From Nostoc sp. CCCryo 231-06 (lineage in GTDB: Bacteria > Cyanobacteriota > Cyanobacteriia > Cyanobacteriales > Nostocaceae): DNA of 38,063 bases. Shown here piece by piece: positions 8,363 to 16,995 of this stretch. Within the stretch, counting starts at the first letter, position 1. Every line of letters begins with the position of its first letter. The stretch covers positions 1 to 38,063 of the forward strand of contig JAHCSU010000523.1 of the NCBI GenBank assembly GCA_023522315.1, given 5' to 3'. A program made the position numbers and the translations under genes. The notes beneath the pieces were generated by a model that worked only from the letters and a program-made list of their open reading frames with translations, was not told where the DNA came from and made no database searches.

Positions 8363-9502
8363 TTAATTCATGGCTGCTTCTAGCAGCGAGGACAGAACTT
8401 TATGGGAGTCAAAATATTCTTCCGCAATCTTCCGTGCGGCATGACGATGTTTTTCATAGTTAGAATTGATCGTATGGACACCGTTCATCGCCTCGCAGAT
8501 GTCTTGGAAGATTAAAAGTCCTTCTCCGATCGGTAGCCAATCGCTTAAGCCTGTGTCTTGAACTAGAATTGGCCTGCCGGAGGCTAGGTAACAGACGCTG
8601 CGATCGCTAAACCAGCCACCTTTGGTAGCAACATAACCCTGTTTTGCTACTCCAAACTCAGCACGGGATGCTTGAACAAATTTCTGGTAAGACTCTGGTG
8701 TAAGGGATGCAAGCCATCCGGCAATCACCTCCCAGCCATACTGCGATAGTTCATCAGGAAAGCCGCCGCTTAATGCAATCCGAAACTGCTGTTTGGTGAC
8801 TTGCGGTATATCAATAAACTTTAAGAACTCTTTATCCTTGTTGCCGTAGGTGATTCCTTCGTATACTACCTCCCGATAACTGTGCCACTGCATAATCGAA
8901 CTGAAGCCGATGGTGTCATTGTCTTCAATTACTGGCCAGTAAGGCAGTGCTACTGGAGGTAATGTCTTTAGCCAATGCCTACCGTTTGTGGGGATAAGAC
9001 AGTCTTGGGCATCAATGCGTTGCCCAATTGTGAACAGGCGATCGCAACGTTCAATCGTCTGTACTAATTCCGAATTACCGCTAGCAATATTAATCTGCGT
9101 GAAACCGGGATCTGCATCAATATAGATGCGGCGCTGCGGCCATCCATACTCATCTCTCCAAACAGAAAGTGGTGAGCCACGGATAATCATTAAATCAGCC
9201 TGAGAGCAGATGTCTTTGAACTTGTCAATCTCCATTCCGACTGAATGCTCGTCAGTTCGGTAAATCCACTTGTTCTTAAAACCAAGTGGTTCTAGGCAGT
9301 TTTTAACATAATTTGTCGGATAGTCTAACTCCGTCGTGATTTGCTCGGTTTCCCAGTTGTAAACCCACGACATCGATCCACATTCTTCCAAATAGAAAAT
9401 ATCATGTCCAAGGGCACGCAGACCCAGAAGGTATTGCAGGTCAGACCAGGCGTTGCCCCCTATGGGAAATCGACCGATAGCACTAGCAAAAATTATAATC
9501 AT
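8363..9502 (-). CDS. GT-B-like glycosyltransferase, paralogue 1 of 3
   Basis: The 379-residue product opens with a Rossmann-type start (IIIFASAIGRFPIGGNAWSD) and contains YLLGLRALGHDIFYLEE. The C-terminal half carries the block GGWFSDRSVCYLASGRP, then VQDTGLSDWLPIGEGLLIF, then HAARKIAEEYF. This is the pattern of family-1-like GT-B glycosyltransferases (CgeB/spore-coat-like), where the C-terminal lobe binds the nucleotide sugar. It is one of three neighbouring paralogues (with 9573-10772 and 10775-11956) sharing the same blocks in the same order. The sugar is unknown. The glycosyltransferase call rests on fold-level resemblance and context. Confidence 0.75.
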   Translation of the reverse strand: MIIIFASAIGRFPIGGNAWSDLQYLLGLRALGHDIFYLEECGSMSWVYNWETEQITTELDYPTNYVKNCLEPLGFKNKWIYRTDEHSVGMEIDKFKDICSQADLMIIRGSPLSVWRDEYGWPQRRIYIDADPGFTQINIASGNSELVQTIERCDRLFTIGQRIDAQDCLIPTNGRHWLKTLPPVALPYWPVIEDNDTIGFSSIMQWHSYREVVYEGITYGNKDKEFLKFIDIPQVTKQQFRIALSGGFPDELSQYGWEVIAGWLASLTPESYQKFVQASRAEFGVAKQGYVATKGGWFSDRSVCYLASGRPILVQDTGLSDWLPIGEGLLIFQDICEAMNGVHTINSNYEKHRHAARKIAEEYFDSHKVLSSLLEAAMN

Positions 9503-9572
9503 CTTATTTTAAATTTATTAAATGTTTTGATTTAGATGTATTAGCTAATAATTTCTCGTTCTGCATAGGCAG

Positions 9573-10772
9573 TCAGAGCAATGGAGATAGATAAGGTGTG
9601 TTCATATTTAAAACTGTCTCCAGTAGTCGAGGTAGCACCACTTTGTAACTGAAGAATTGCTCGGCTAATTCCCTTGCTGCCTGACAGTGAGCCTGATAAT
9701 TTGTATTGACGCGCTCGATACAGCCTACGGCTTCCTGCAAGCATGAAAACACCAACGCACCTTGCCCCGTCGGCAGCCAATCGCTAAATCCGGTATCTTG
9801 TAAAATGACGGGACGACCAGCAGCGAGATAGCAGACGCTGCGATCGCTAAACCAACCGCTACGAGTTTTTACATAAGCCTGTTTGGCAACGCTAAACTCC
9901 CCGCGAGAGCCAGTCAGGTAAGTTATGTAGGTTGACAGACTAGCGCTAATTTCCTTACCATCTTGAACTAACCAGCCTGCTGCCTTTAAAGATTTCGCAG
10001 CCTCTGCTATTTCTGCATCCTTGCCGGCAAGAGCAAGTTCGAGTTTTTGCGAACAGTAGCTAGGGAGTTCCAGCAGGCGCATAAATTCCTGATCTTTCTG
10101 TCCATAATGCTCACCTTTGTAAGTCACGCCTCCATAAGCATTCCAATTGGCAATTGTCGTGAATGGTAAATTTGCGCGTTCTTCGCCACTATCTTTTGGA
10201 GTAAGTATCGAAGTTTTCCATATCTCTGGCACAACAGGCGGTACAGTGGGGAGCCATTTAATTCCATCACTCGGTATGCCGCAATTGGGTTGCCCAATAT
10301 TAACGCCATAACTAAAGTAGGCGTGATATTCATTGCGACCCTCGGCAGCGAATGTCCCAATCTGGGTAAAGAATGGATCCATATCGATTAATACTCGATG
10401 TTTGCATAAAAGAAATTCAGCTAACCAGCAAACTCCACCGATATTTAATAGCAGATCCGCCGTTTTGAGCATCTGCTTTATTTCTTGCCAATCTGCACCA
10501 TATACAGTTCCTGTATCACGATTTACATAGCACACTGTCGCATTTACACCATAAGTGTTTATTAGTGCCTGGACTGCGTGCAAACCAAAGTGGGGATCAT
10601 CATTGTAATTGTGGTTGATCGGGTTATAGCAGGACTCAGACCAGCCGCTTTCCTCCAGGTATAGAACTTCATGTCCCAAATTATGTAGCCCTAACACATA
10701 GTGAAAGTAGGCTAAGAGATTGCCAGCTACTGGATGTCGAATCATATATCCGCAAACAACAATGCGTGCCAT
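9573..10772 (-). CDS. GT-B-like glycosyltransferase, paralogue 2 of 3
   Basis: This 399-residue paralogue begins ARIVVCGYMIRHPVAGNLLA and contains HYVLGLHNLGHEVLYLEESGWS. It repeats the family blocks SRGEFSVAKQAYVKTRSGWF, SDRSVCYLAAGRPVILQDTG, FSDWLPTGQGALVF and AARELAEQFF. The N-terminal Gly-rich loop and C-terminal E/D-TGFS motif fit a GT-B fold. Two bases separate it from the 10775-11956 gene, while about 70 bp lie between it and the 8363-9502 gene. Three serial paralogues suggest successive additions of related sugars, or a repeat unit with the same linkage type. That is inference. Confidence 0.75.
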   Translation of the reverse strand: MARIVVCGYMIRHPVAGNLLAYFHYVLGLHNLGHEVLYLEESGWSESCYNPINHNYNDDPHFGLHAVQALINTYGVNATVCYVNRDTGTVYGADWQEIKQMLKTADLLLNIGGVCWLAEFLLCKHRVLIDMDPFFTQIGTFAAEGRNEYHAYFSYGVNIGQPNCGIPSDGIKWLPTVPPVVPEIWKTSILTPKDSGEERANLPFTTIANWNAYGGVTYKGEHYGQKDQEFMRLLELPSYCSQKLELALAGKDAEIAEAAKSLKAAGWLVQDGKEISASLSTYITYLTGSRGEFSVAKQAYVKTRSGWFSDRSVCYLAAGRPVILQDTGFSDWLPTGQGALVFSCLQEAVGCIERVNTNYQAHCQAARELAEQFFSYKVVLPRLLETVLNMNTPYLSPLL

Positions 10773-10774
10773 GC

Positions 10775-11956
10775 TTATAACCCCGCTCGTTCCATAAGGC
10801 TGCCAATCACTTTCTCTGCGGCAAAGTACTCTGAGGCAATTTCACGGGCTGCCCGACAATTGCCTTCGTAGTCGCTTTCGATCGCATCCACTGCCGCCAG
10901 AATATCTTCCATAGTGTTGAATGCAAATAATCCCTTACCCGTGGGCAAGAACTTGCTAAACCCTGTTTCTTGGGTAATCACAGGACGCCCTGCTGCCAGA
11001 TAGCAGGCAGAGCGATCGCTAAACCAGCCACTATGCAATCGCGTGTATTGATCCTTAGCTACGGTGAATTCTCCGCGCGATCGCTGGATATAATTGCGGT
11101 AAGAATTCAGATTTTGGGAGAGTTCCATTGAGTCTACCTGGCTCCAACCGTGTTTTTGTAGCAGGTATCGTACATCCTGGCTGACATCAGCCGCCGCAAT
11201 CTCAAATTGCACTGAGCGCTGGTGCGGCAGATCGATAAATTTTTCAAACTCGCGTGCCTTGCGCCAGTAATAGGTTTCACCTTGATATGTAATATCTTTA
11301 CCTCCTTTGTTGTCCCAGGTGGTAATGGTGTTGTAAGCGATGCCTGGCGTGTTATCTGACGTGTGCCACAAGTCTGTTGCGATCGGTTGACGAGTCGGCA
11401 ACCACTCAAAGCGATCGGTTGGGACTCCACAATCAGGCGCACCCAGATTTTCCCCAAAGCTAAAGTGTGTATCATGGGCTTCCAAGTCAGCAATTAAGGT
11501 TTCGTCTCCCTGAACAACCCGAATTTGAGATCCAACTGGATCAGATTCAACATAGATGCGGCGACGACAAGCTAAATGCTCCTCACGGATTTCTTGAGCG
11601 CCAGTTACATTCAAGAATGCGTCTGCTTCGCTATATAGCTTTAAGATTTGGGCTTCGCTCATCCCATAACACTCGCCCCCTGGATAGTGGCCGCGAAATC
11701 CCCAACGCTCTTTAAAGCCATAGTCCTCCAAAATTGGTGCGACTCGCTTAATGTTTTCGCTAGCGTCTGGAGATAGATCGTTGATTAGGGGGTTGTAAAT
11801 CCAGCGTCCTGAATCTTCGATGTAGTAAGGATCATAGCCGAGTTGACGCAGCCCAAGCATATAGTGGAGAAATTGATAAGTTACTCCTGCTAGGGGATAC
11901 CAAAACAAAATCCCGAAGACAATAATTTTTCCCTTAGTAGGGGGTTCACAATTCAT
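10775..11956 (-). CDS. GT-B-like glycosyltransferase, paralogue 3 of 3
   Basis: The 393-residue protein starts IIVFGILFWYPLAGVTYQFL and contains HYMLGLRQLGYDPYYIEDSG. The C-terminal family blocks are SRGEFTVAKDQYTRLHSGWF, SDRSACYLAAGRPVITQETG and FSKFLPTGKGLFAF, then AAREIASEYF. It is the first of the three in transcription order, and its start overlaps the end of the acyltransferase gene 11946-12545 by 11 bp, so translation is likely coupled. It keeps the same length and layout as its paralogues with no sign of decay. Function is inferred from the fold pattern and its place in a polysaccharide locus. Confidence 0.75.
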   Translation of the reverse strand: MNCEPPTKGKIIVFGILFWYPLAGVTYQFLHYMLGLRQLGYDPYYIEDSGRWIYNPLINDLSPDASENIKRVAPILEDYGFKERWGFRGHYPGGECYGMSEAQILKLYSEADAFLNVTGAQEIREEHLACRRRIYVESDPVGSQIRVVQGDETLIADLEAHDTHFSFGENLGAPDCGVPTDRFEWLPTRQPIATDLWHTSDNTPGIAYNTITTWDNKGGKDITYQGETYYWRKAREFEKFIDLPHQRSVQFEIAAADVSQDVRYLLQKHGWSQVDSMELSQNLNSYRNYIQRSRGEFTVAKDQYTRLHSGWFSDRSACYLAAGRPVITQETGFSKFLPTGKGLFAFNTMEDILAAVDAIESDYEGNCRAAREIASEYFAAEKVIGSLMERAGL

Positions 11957-12545
11957 GCTTGCTACCTCCTGTCTCTAACTGGCGAACGATCCGAGCCGGA
12001 TTGCCAGCCACAACGGTATACGCTGGAACATCCTCGCTAACAACAGATCGGGCACCAACGATCGCCCCTTCGCCTATTGTTACCCCCGGCAAAATACAGG
12101 AATCAAATCCAATCCAGACGTTATCTTGAATCCAAATTGGTTGGGCTGGGACATCGGCGTTAGAGAATTGAGAAAGTTGACACGATGCTCGTTCTAATAT
12201 TTTTCGTCGCTTGGCAATGTCGAATGGTAAACGGTAGGTATCCATGAGGACGACTTGCCAGGAGATCAAAGCATAATTGCCAATCTTGAGTTCGGCATCG
12301 CAGACGATGCGGGCACCGTGAATCAATGCATATTCCCCCACCTTTACCTGAGCGCAAGAACCTATGTCAAACATAGTATCTTTATATACCGCAGAACCTT
12401 TACCCAATCGTAGCCCTACTGGCAATTGACTGCGGTAAAGTTTAAAGCTGAGGCTAGTCTCAATATAAGTGTCGTCTCCTAAAACAACATTGTCGGGAAT
12501 TGTTCCCGGATACCAGTCCCAAGGCAATGTTCGTGTGGCATCCAT
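11946..12545 (-). CDS. hexapeptide-repeat acyltransferase, WcaF-like, possible loss of catalytic His
   Basis: This 199-residue left-handed beta-helix protein has repeated hexapeptides (VKVGEYALIHGARIVCD, LKIGNYALISWQVVL, then IQDNVWIGFDSCILPGVTIG, EGAIVGARSVVSEDVPAYTV, VAGNPARIV). Such enzymes acetylate sugars of exopolysaccharides using acetyl-CoA. Where the sister protein reads DSDFHPI, this one reads MDTYRLPFDI, so the usual catalytic histidine appears replaced. It may be inactive, use another residue, or act as a partner subunit. The gene overlaps the upstream sister gene by one base (TAATG) and the next gene by 11 bp, so all three are probably translated together. Confidence 0.8.
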   Translation of the reverse strand: MDATRTLPWDWYPGTIPDNVVLGDDTYIETSLSFKLYRSQLPVGLRLGKGSAVYKDTMFDIGSCAQVKVGEYALIHGARIVCDAELKIGNYALISWQVVLMDTYRLPFDIAKRRKILERASCQLSQFSNADVPAQPIWIQDNVWIGFDSCILPGVTIGEGAIVGARSVVSEDVPAYTVVAGNPARIVRQLETGGSKHEL

Positions 12546-13144
12546 TAGGCTTCTACCTCCCCAATCACCTGGGCTGGATTGCCCATCACCCTGCTACGTG
12601 ATGGTATATTCCGTGTCACCAATGCTCCAGCCTCAATCCAAGCTCCAGCACCGATGCGAACTCCTTTGAGGATCGTGACATTGGGGCCAACCCAAACATC
12701 ATCTTCAATGATTACCGGCTGGCACATCACAGGAGGGCGAAGCCGTCCTTTTCCTAGAGGAGAGCAGGCGATCGCATCTGCAATTCTTTCTGCCGGCGCG
12801 ATCGGATGAAAGTCACTGTCAGCGATCGTGGTATTCCATCCCAAAACCACATAGTTGCCGATGCAAATTTCCTGTTCGCAAAGCAGGATGACACTAGTCA
12901 AATAACAATAGTTTCCAATTTCAACCCTAGCAGCTTTGCCCAGCGCAAAGTGGACATAATCTATCGTGCAGTTTTCTCCAACGAGCAGCGCGGGGTTGAT
13001 GCGGCTCTGGAAGCGAGCAAAACAGCGCTCATCATGGTTGATAACACTGTTGAGTCCCACCTGGATATTGGATGGAAGAGCTATTGTCTGGCAGTCGGGT
13101 GGCTGGTTGGTTAAATCATTCACAATTTCAGGGGAGCGCTGCAT
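12545..13144 (-). CDS. hexapeptide-repeat acetyltransferase, WcaF-like
   Basis: The 199-residue protein folds as a left-handed parallel beta-helix, judging from its hexapeptide repeats (ARVEIGNYCYLTSVILLCEQ, EICIGNYVVLGWNTTIAD, IIEDDVWVGPNVTILKGVRI, GAGAWIEAGALVTRNIP, MGNPAQVIGEVEA). The DSDFHP segment supplies the histidine that deprotonates the acceptor sugar hydroxyl in this family, and the C-terminal coil would bind acetyl-CoA. It probably O-acetylates a polysaccharide precursor. It leads a tightly packed set of genes running to about 4754. The 158-bp spacer ahead of it (13145-13302) separates it from the exporter genes and could hold a promoter, though I see none clearly. Confidence 0.85.
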   Translation of the reverse strand: MQRSPEIVNDLTNQPPDCQTIALPSNIQVGLNSVINHDERCFARFQSRINPALLVGENCTIDYVHFALGKAARVEIGNYCYLTSVILLCEQEICIGNYVVLGWNTTIADSDFHPIAPAERIADAIACSPLGKGRLRPPVMCQPVIIEDDVWVGPNVTILKGVRIGAGAWIEAGALVTRNIPSRSRVMGNPAQVIGEVEA

Positions 13145-13302
13145 ATTGTAATGCGAATCAAGATGGGTTGGTAAACGGTCTGTTAGGTTTTGGAAAATCT
13201 GTATAATTTGGTAATAAAATTAATCAATATTTAAGTATTTTCATAAACGGATATTTTTGCAATCGCTGTATTTACCTTAAACTTGACTTTTGCCTTGCGG
13301 TA

Positions 13303-15108
13303 CTAGGCTGATGCTGGTTGTGTTGAGCCGAAGTGTAATTTATACAGCCTCTTGTAATAACCACTAACTGCTAGCAACTCCTCGTGAGTTCCTATCTCTA
13401 CTACTTTTCCCTGATCCAAAACTACGATTCGGTTGGCTCGTTGAATTGTCGAGAGGCGATGGGCAATAATAAACGTAGTCCGTCCTACCATCAGTCGCTC
13501 TAATGCTTCCAGCAACAGAAACTCGGTTTGAGCATCCAGGGCAGAGGTAGGTTCATCCAGAATTAGCACTGGAGCATCTTTGAGCAGGGCGCGGGCGATC
13601 GCTAACCGTTGTTTCTCGCCTCCTGAAAGTGTGGCTCCGCGCTCACCAATTATCGTGTCATAACCTTGAGGTAATCGTTGAATAAAGGTGTCAGCATTCG
13701 CAGCTTGGGCGGCTTTGATGATCGCTTCGCGGCTAGCATTAAAGCAGCCATAGGCAATGTTCTCTGCGATCGTTATCGGCAGCAAAAACGGCTCTTGCAG
13801 CACTAGGGCAATTTGCTCGCGCAGGCTTTTCAGTTGTACACTTTGGACATCCACGCCATCAAAGAGAACTCGTCCCTGCCAGGGATCAAAAAAACGAAGG
13901 ATCAGGGAGACTAGGGTAGTTTTGCCAGCACCAGTTGCGCCTACTAGTGCGATCGTTTCTCCGGGTCGCGCTTCTAAGGTAATTTCTTGGATAACGGGAT
14001 AGTTAGGTTCGTAACCGAAGGTGACTTTCTCTAAACATACGTGTCCGCGTCCTCCTGCTGGATGAGCAGGCAATGGTCTGGCAGCAGGAGCATCTTGCAC
14101 CCCATCTTTAGCATCTAAAACCTCTAACACTCTACGAGCACTAGCTGCCGCTGCCGCAAAACTGGACGATATATAAGCCAGAGTCGCCATCGGCACGTAC
14201 AGGGAGCCGAGATAAGAGAGAAAGACCAGTAAAGAACCAATTGAGAGTGACCCATCCAAAACCTGGAAGCCACCGTAAGCCATGATTGCTGCTGTTCCTA
14301 CTGCGGTTACGCCTCCCACCCCAACTTTGAATTGCATTTGGGCAAGGATAGAGCGTACATAAGCTTGGAGGGCTTTTTGAGACAGGTAGTGAAAGCGCTC
14401 ATCTTCGTGTGCTTCACGTCCGAATGCTTGAATAATCGGTAGCGCTGTCAAGGTCTGCTCACTCAACGCCACAATCTCACCTTCAAATTGTTGATATTGA
14501 TAGGTTCGTTCAGTCATGGGCTGGTTAAAGACCAAAATTAGTAACATTATTAGAGGAGCAATCATCAGTGAAAGCAGTGAAAGGAAATGATTAATCTGCC
14601 ACATGACGGCGAACATTGCTACCAAATTCACCAGGGAAGTAAGCACGGGCAGAAAAACCCCCATGGCCAGATTCTGAATGCAGATGCTGTCAGTCATTAC
14701 TCGCCTAACAAGATCGCCAGCCCGCTGTTGGTTGTGGAATCTCAAAGAAAGATGCTGTAGGCGATCGAACAGTGCTGCTCCCAAGTCATAAACCATCTGG
14801 TTGGCAACACCAGCTCCAACATATTCCTGTACAAGACGAACCCCCTCACTGGATAAAAATAGAAAGATTGTGGCACCTGCTAACCAACCGAGCAACTGAA
14901 TGTTGGATTCACTGCCAGACAAGGTTTTGAGCCAAACAACGCTATTTGGCAGCGATTGGTTGCTCAAGACGCAATCAACGATTAACTTCAAAGGCCAGGG
15001 CTTGAGTACATTCAGCCCCACATTAATCAGCATTAGCACCATTACAAACGTGAGTCCGTGCCAACGAACCAGGGCGTAACGTGCCAGTCGCAGCCACCAC
15101 AGTTTCAT
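13303..15108 (-). CDS. ABC exporter, MsbA-like half transporter (second of a pair)
   Basis: This 601-residue fusion of a six-helix ABC exporter membrane domain (residues about 15-320) and a nucleotide-binding domain (about 360-590) is complete. Walker A is GATGAGKTTL, the signature TLSGGEKQRLAIA, Walker B VLILDEPTSALD and the H-loop IIAHRLST. It would export a lipid-linked glycan or other polysaccharide-related substrate. It overlaps the upstream exporter gene by 4 bp (ATGA). The linker and the start of the NBD are almost identical at DNA level to the partner gene, while the membrane domains are clearly different, which suggests gene conversion. The two may form a heterodimer, although both ATP sites look intact. 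Confidence 0.93.
   Translation of the reverse strand: MKLWWLRLARYALVRWHGLTFVMVLMLINVGLNVLKPWPLKLIVDCVLSNQSLPNSVVWLKTLSGSESNIQLLGWLAGATIFLFLSSEGVRLVQEYVGAGVANQMVYDLGAALFDRLQHLSLRFHNQQRAGDLVRRVMTDSICIQNLAMGVFLPVLTSLVNLVAMFAVMWQINHFLSLLSLMIAPLIMLLILVFNQPMTERTYQYQQFEGEIVALSEQTLTALPIIQAFGREAHEDERFHYLSQKALQAYVRSILAQMQFKVGVGGVTAVGTAAIMAYGGFQVLDGSLSIGSLLVFLSYLGSLYVPMATLAYISSSFAAAAASARRVLEVLDAKDGVQDAPAARPLPAHPAGGRGHVCLEKVTFGYEPNYPVIQEITLEARPGETIALVGATGAGKTTLVSLILRFFDPWQGRVLFDGVDVQSVQLKSLREQIALVLQEPFLLPITIAENIAYGCFNASREAIIKAAQAANADTFIQRLPQGYDTIIGERGATLSGGEKQRLAIARALLKDAPVLILDEPTSALDAQTEFLLLEALERLMVGRTTFIIAHRLSTIQRANRIVVLDQGKVVEIGTHEELLAVSGYYKRLYKLHFGSTQPASA
14052..14090. repeat. hairpin in ABC exporter linker, copy A
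   Basis: Arms CTCCTGCTG (14052-14060) and CAGCAGGAG (14082-14090) are perfect inverted repeats with a 21-base loop, inside the part of the gene coding for the linker between membrane and ATPase domains. The partner gene has the same hairpin with one base changed in each arm (see 15857-15895). Confidence 0.8.
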
Positions 15109-16937
15109 AAAACGGCCTCCTGCGGCGTTTCAGGAAATTGTAAGGAGTGCAGACGATGGTAGAAACCACGGACAGCCAGCAACTCCTGGAGTGTTCCCAT
15201 CTCCACAACCTTTCCCTGCTCCAGAACCACAATTCGATCTGCTCGTTGAATCGTCGAAAGTCGATGGGCAATGATAAACGTAGTCCGTCCTTCGATCAGG
15301 CGATCTAAAGCTTCCAGCAGTAAATTCTCAGTCTGGGCATCCAGGGCAGAAGTAGGTTCATCGAGAATCAGTACTGGTGCATCCTTAAGCAATGCCCGGG
15401 CGATCGCTAGTCGCTGTTTCTGTCCTCCAGAGAGGAGCGCTCCTCTTTCGCCAATCGGGGTGTCATAGCCTTGGGGCAACTGTTGGATAAAGTCGTCCGC
15501 TTTGGCGGCTTTGGCTGCTGCTACAATTTTCTCTAGGCTTGCCTCTGGACAGGCGTAGGCAATATTCTGTGCTACCGAGAGGGGCAGCAAAAAAGGCTCT
15601 TGCAGCACTAGGGCAATTTGCGATCGCAAGCTTTCCAGTTGCACACCTCGTACATCCACCCCATCAAAGAGGACTCGTCCCTGCCAGGGGTCAAAAAAGC
15701 GGGGAATCAGGGAAACCAGTGTACTCTTACCAGCACCTGTCGCGCCTACCAGAGCGATCGTTTCTCCCGGTCGCGCTTCCAGGGTAATTTCTTGGAGGAC
15801 GGGATAGTTAGGTTCGTAACCGAAAGTGACTTTCTCTAAACATACGTGTCCGCGTCCTCCTACTGGATGAGCAGGCAATGGTCTGGCAGTAGGAGCATCT
15901 TGCACCCCATCTTTAGCATCCAAAACCTCTAACACTCTATCTATATTGGCATCTACAGACTTTAGGCTCCCATAGATGCCAAATAGTCCCTTAAATGCTC
16001 CTTGTATAGACTGGAGATATGCTAAGAAGACGAGCAGGCTGCCGATAGTCATAGCCCCTAATAATACCTGCTGCCCGCCCACATACAGAACGATCGCAGT
16101 ACCAATCGTTGTCACAGTACCATTTGCCACACCGTAAATACTCTTGAGCAGAGTTTCACGTTGTGATAAAACAACTGCGTCTGCCGCTAAATGTTCAAAC
16201 TGCCGGGTATTGTAACTCTCTCTACCAAATGCCTGGATCATGGGGATTGCTGTTACCGTTTGGTGGACAAAACTGGTGAGGCGTGACTGGGCTTCGCGGT
16301 TAAGTTTTGTCCGGCGCTTGAGTCGGGAACCAAAAACAAGGGCTGAACCACCCATCATTGGTGCTACGAAAAGCGAAAGCAACGTTAGTAAAGGACTCAG
16401 ATTCCAGGCGACGATGCCAATAGTTGCTAGCGTCAGCAGGTGCTGCACAGGTGAAATCAGCAAAGCACTGCTCAAGGTGTAAACGCAATAAGTATCTCCG
16501 GACAAACGGCTGAGGGAATCACCAACAGTCCGTTGGTTATGGAACAACAGTGAAAGGCGTTGCAAACGATAGAACAGTTTCTGGGCCAGTTCGTAGACCA
16601 TACCTTGCCCGACAGCACTCCAGGCCCAGCTAAGGGTAGTTTCCAAGGTAGCGTTTAAAGCATAAAGTCCGAGGCTACAAACAGCGGCGACAACGACCAA
16701 CAACATCGGTGTGAGCGCCAAGTTAAAAGTCTCCAGAAATGATCCAGCTAGTGGGGGGATCACTGCTTGACCGAAGGCATAATCCACCAGGATTTTCATC
16801 GGCCAAGGTTGAAATGTTGCGGTGGCTGAAGTGCCAGATGTGAGACCGAGGATTGCTATTAAGGTACGCCAGTGGCGCAGCGGATATCGGAGCATTTGCC
16901 CGTATCGATGCATTATCGCTTTGATCTCTTGCCTCAC
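15105..16937 (-). CDS. ABC exporter, MsbA-like half transporter (first of a pair)
   Basis: The 610-residue protein has a type-IV exporter membrane domain (about residues 20-330) with the usual six helices and an NBD (about 370-600). Walker A is GATGAGKSTL, the signature LLSGGQKQRLAIA, Walker B VLILDEPTSALD and the H-loop IIAHRLST. All catalytic motifs are present. Its stop overlaps the start of the next exporter by 4 bp, so the two are translationally coupled. With glycosyltransferases on both sides, the likely cargo is a glycan, glycolipid or oligosaccharide repeat, comparable in role to HepA-like exporters of heterocyst-forming cyanobacteria. That role is inference from context. Confidence 0.93.
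   Translation of the reverse strand: MRQEIKAIMHRYGQMLRYPLRHWRTLIAILGLTSGTSATATFQPWPMKILVDYAFGQAVIPPLAGSFLETFNLALTPMLLVVVAAVCSLGLYALNATLETTLSWAWSAVGQGMVYELAQKLFYRLQRLSLLFHNQRTVGDSLSRLSGDTYCVYTLSSALLISPVQHLLTLATIGIVAWNLSPLLTLLSLFVAPMMGGSALVFGSRLKRRTKLNREAQSRLTSFVHQTVTAIPMIQAFGRESYNTRQFEHLAADAVVLSQRETLLKSIYGVANGTVTTIGTAIVLYVGGQQVLLGAMTIGSLLVFLAYLQSIQGAFKGLFGIYGSLKSVDANIDRVLEVLDAKDGVQDAPTARPLPAHPVGGRGHVCLEKVTFGYEPNYPVLQEITLEARPGETIALVGATGAGKSTLVSLIPRFFDPWQGRVLFDGVDVRGVQLESLRSQIALVLQEPFLLPLSVAQNIAYACPEASLEKIVAAAKAAKADDFIQQLPQGYDTPIGERGALLSGGQKQRLAIARALLKDAPVLILDEPTSALDAQTENLLLEALDRLIEGRTTFIIAHRLSTIQRADRIVVLEQGKVVEMGTLQELLAVRGFYHRLHSLQFPETPQEAVL
15857..15895. repeat. hairpin in ABC exporter linker, copy B
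   Basis: Arms CTCCTACTG (15857-15865) and CAGTAGGAG (15887-15895) pair perfectly. Compared with copy A at 14052-14090, each arm carries one substitution and the two changes keep the base pair. They alter the protein at two places (Ala/Thr and Ala/Val in AP[A/T]ARPLPAHP[A/V]GG). Confidence 0.8.
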
Positions 16938-16995
16938 TTACAGATTTACCTCCCGTCTAGTCATTTCATTTGTTACTGGAGTACCAAGACGTTCG

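Noticed and set aside
13303..16937. The NBDs here as the missing ATPase for the MFP/permease pair
   Set aside because: Both genes are full half-transporters with their own membrane domains, of a different ABC class from MacB/LolD-type ATPases.
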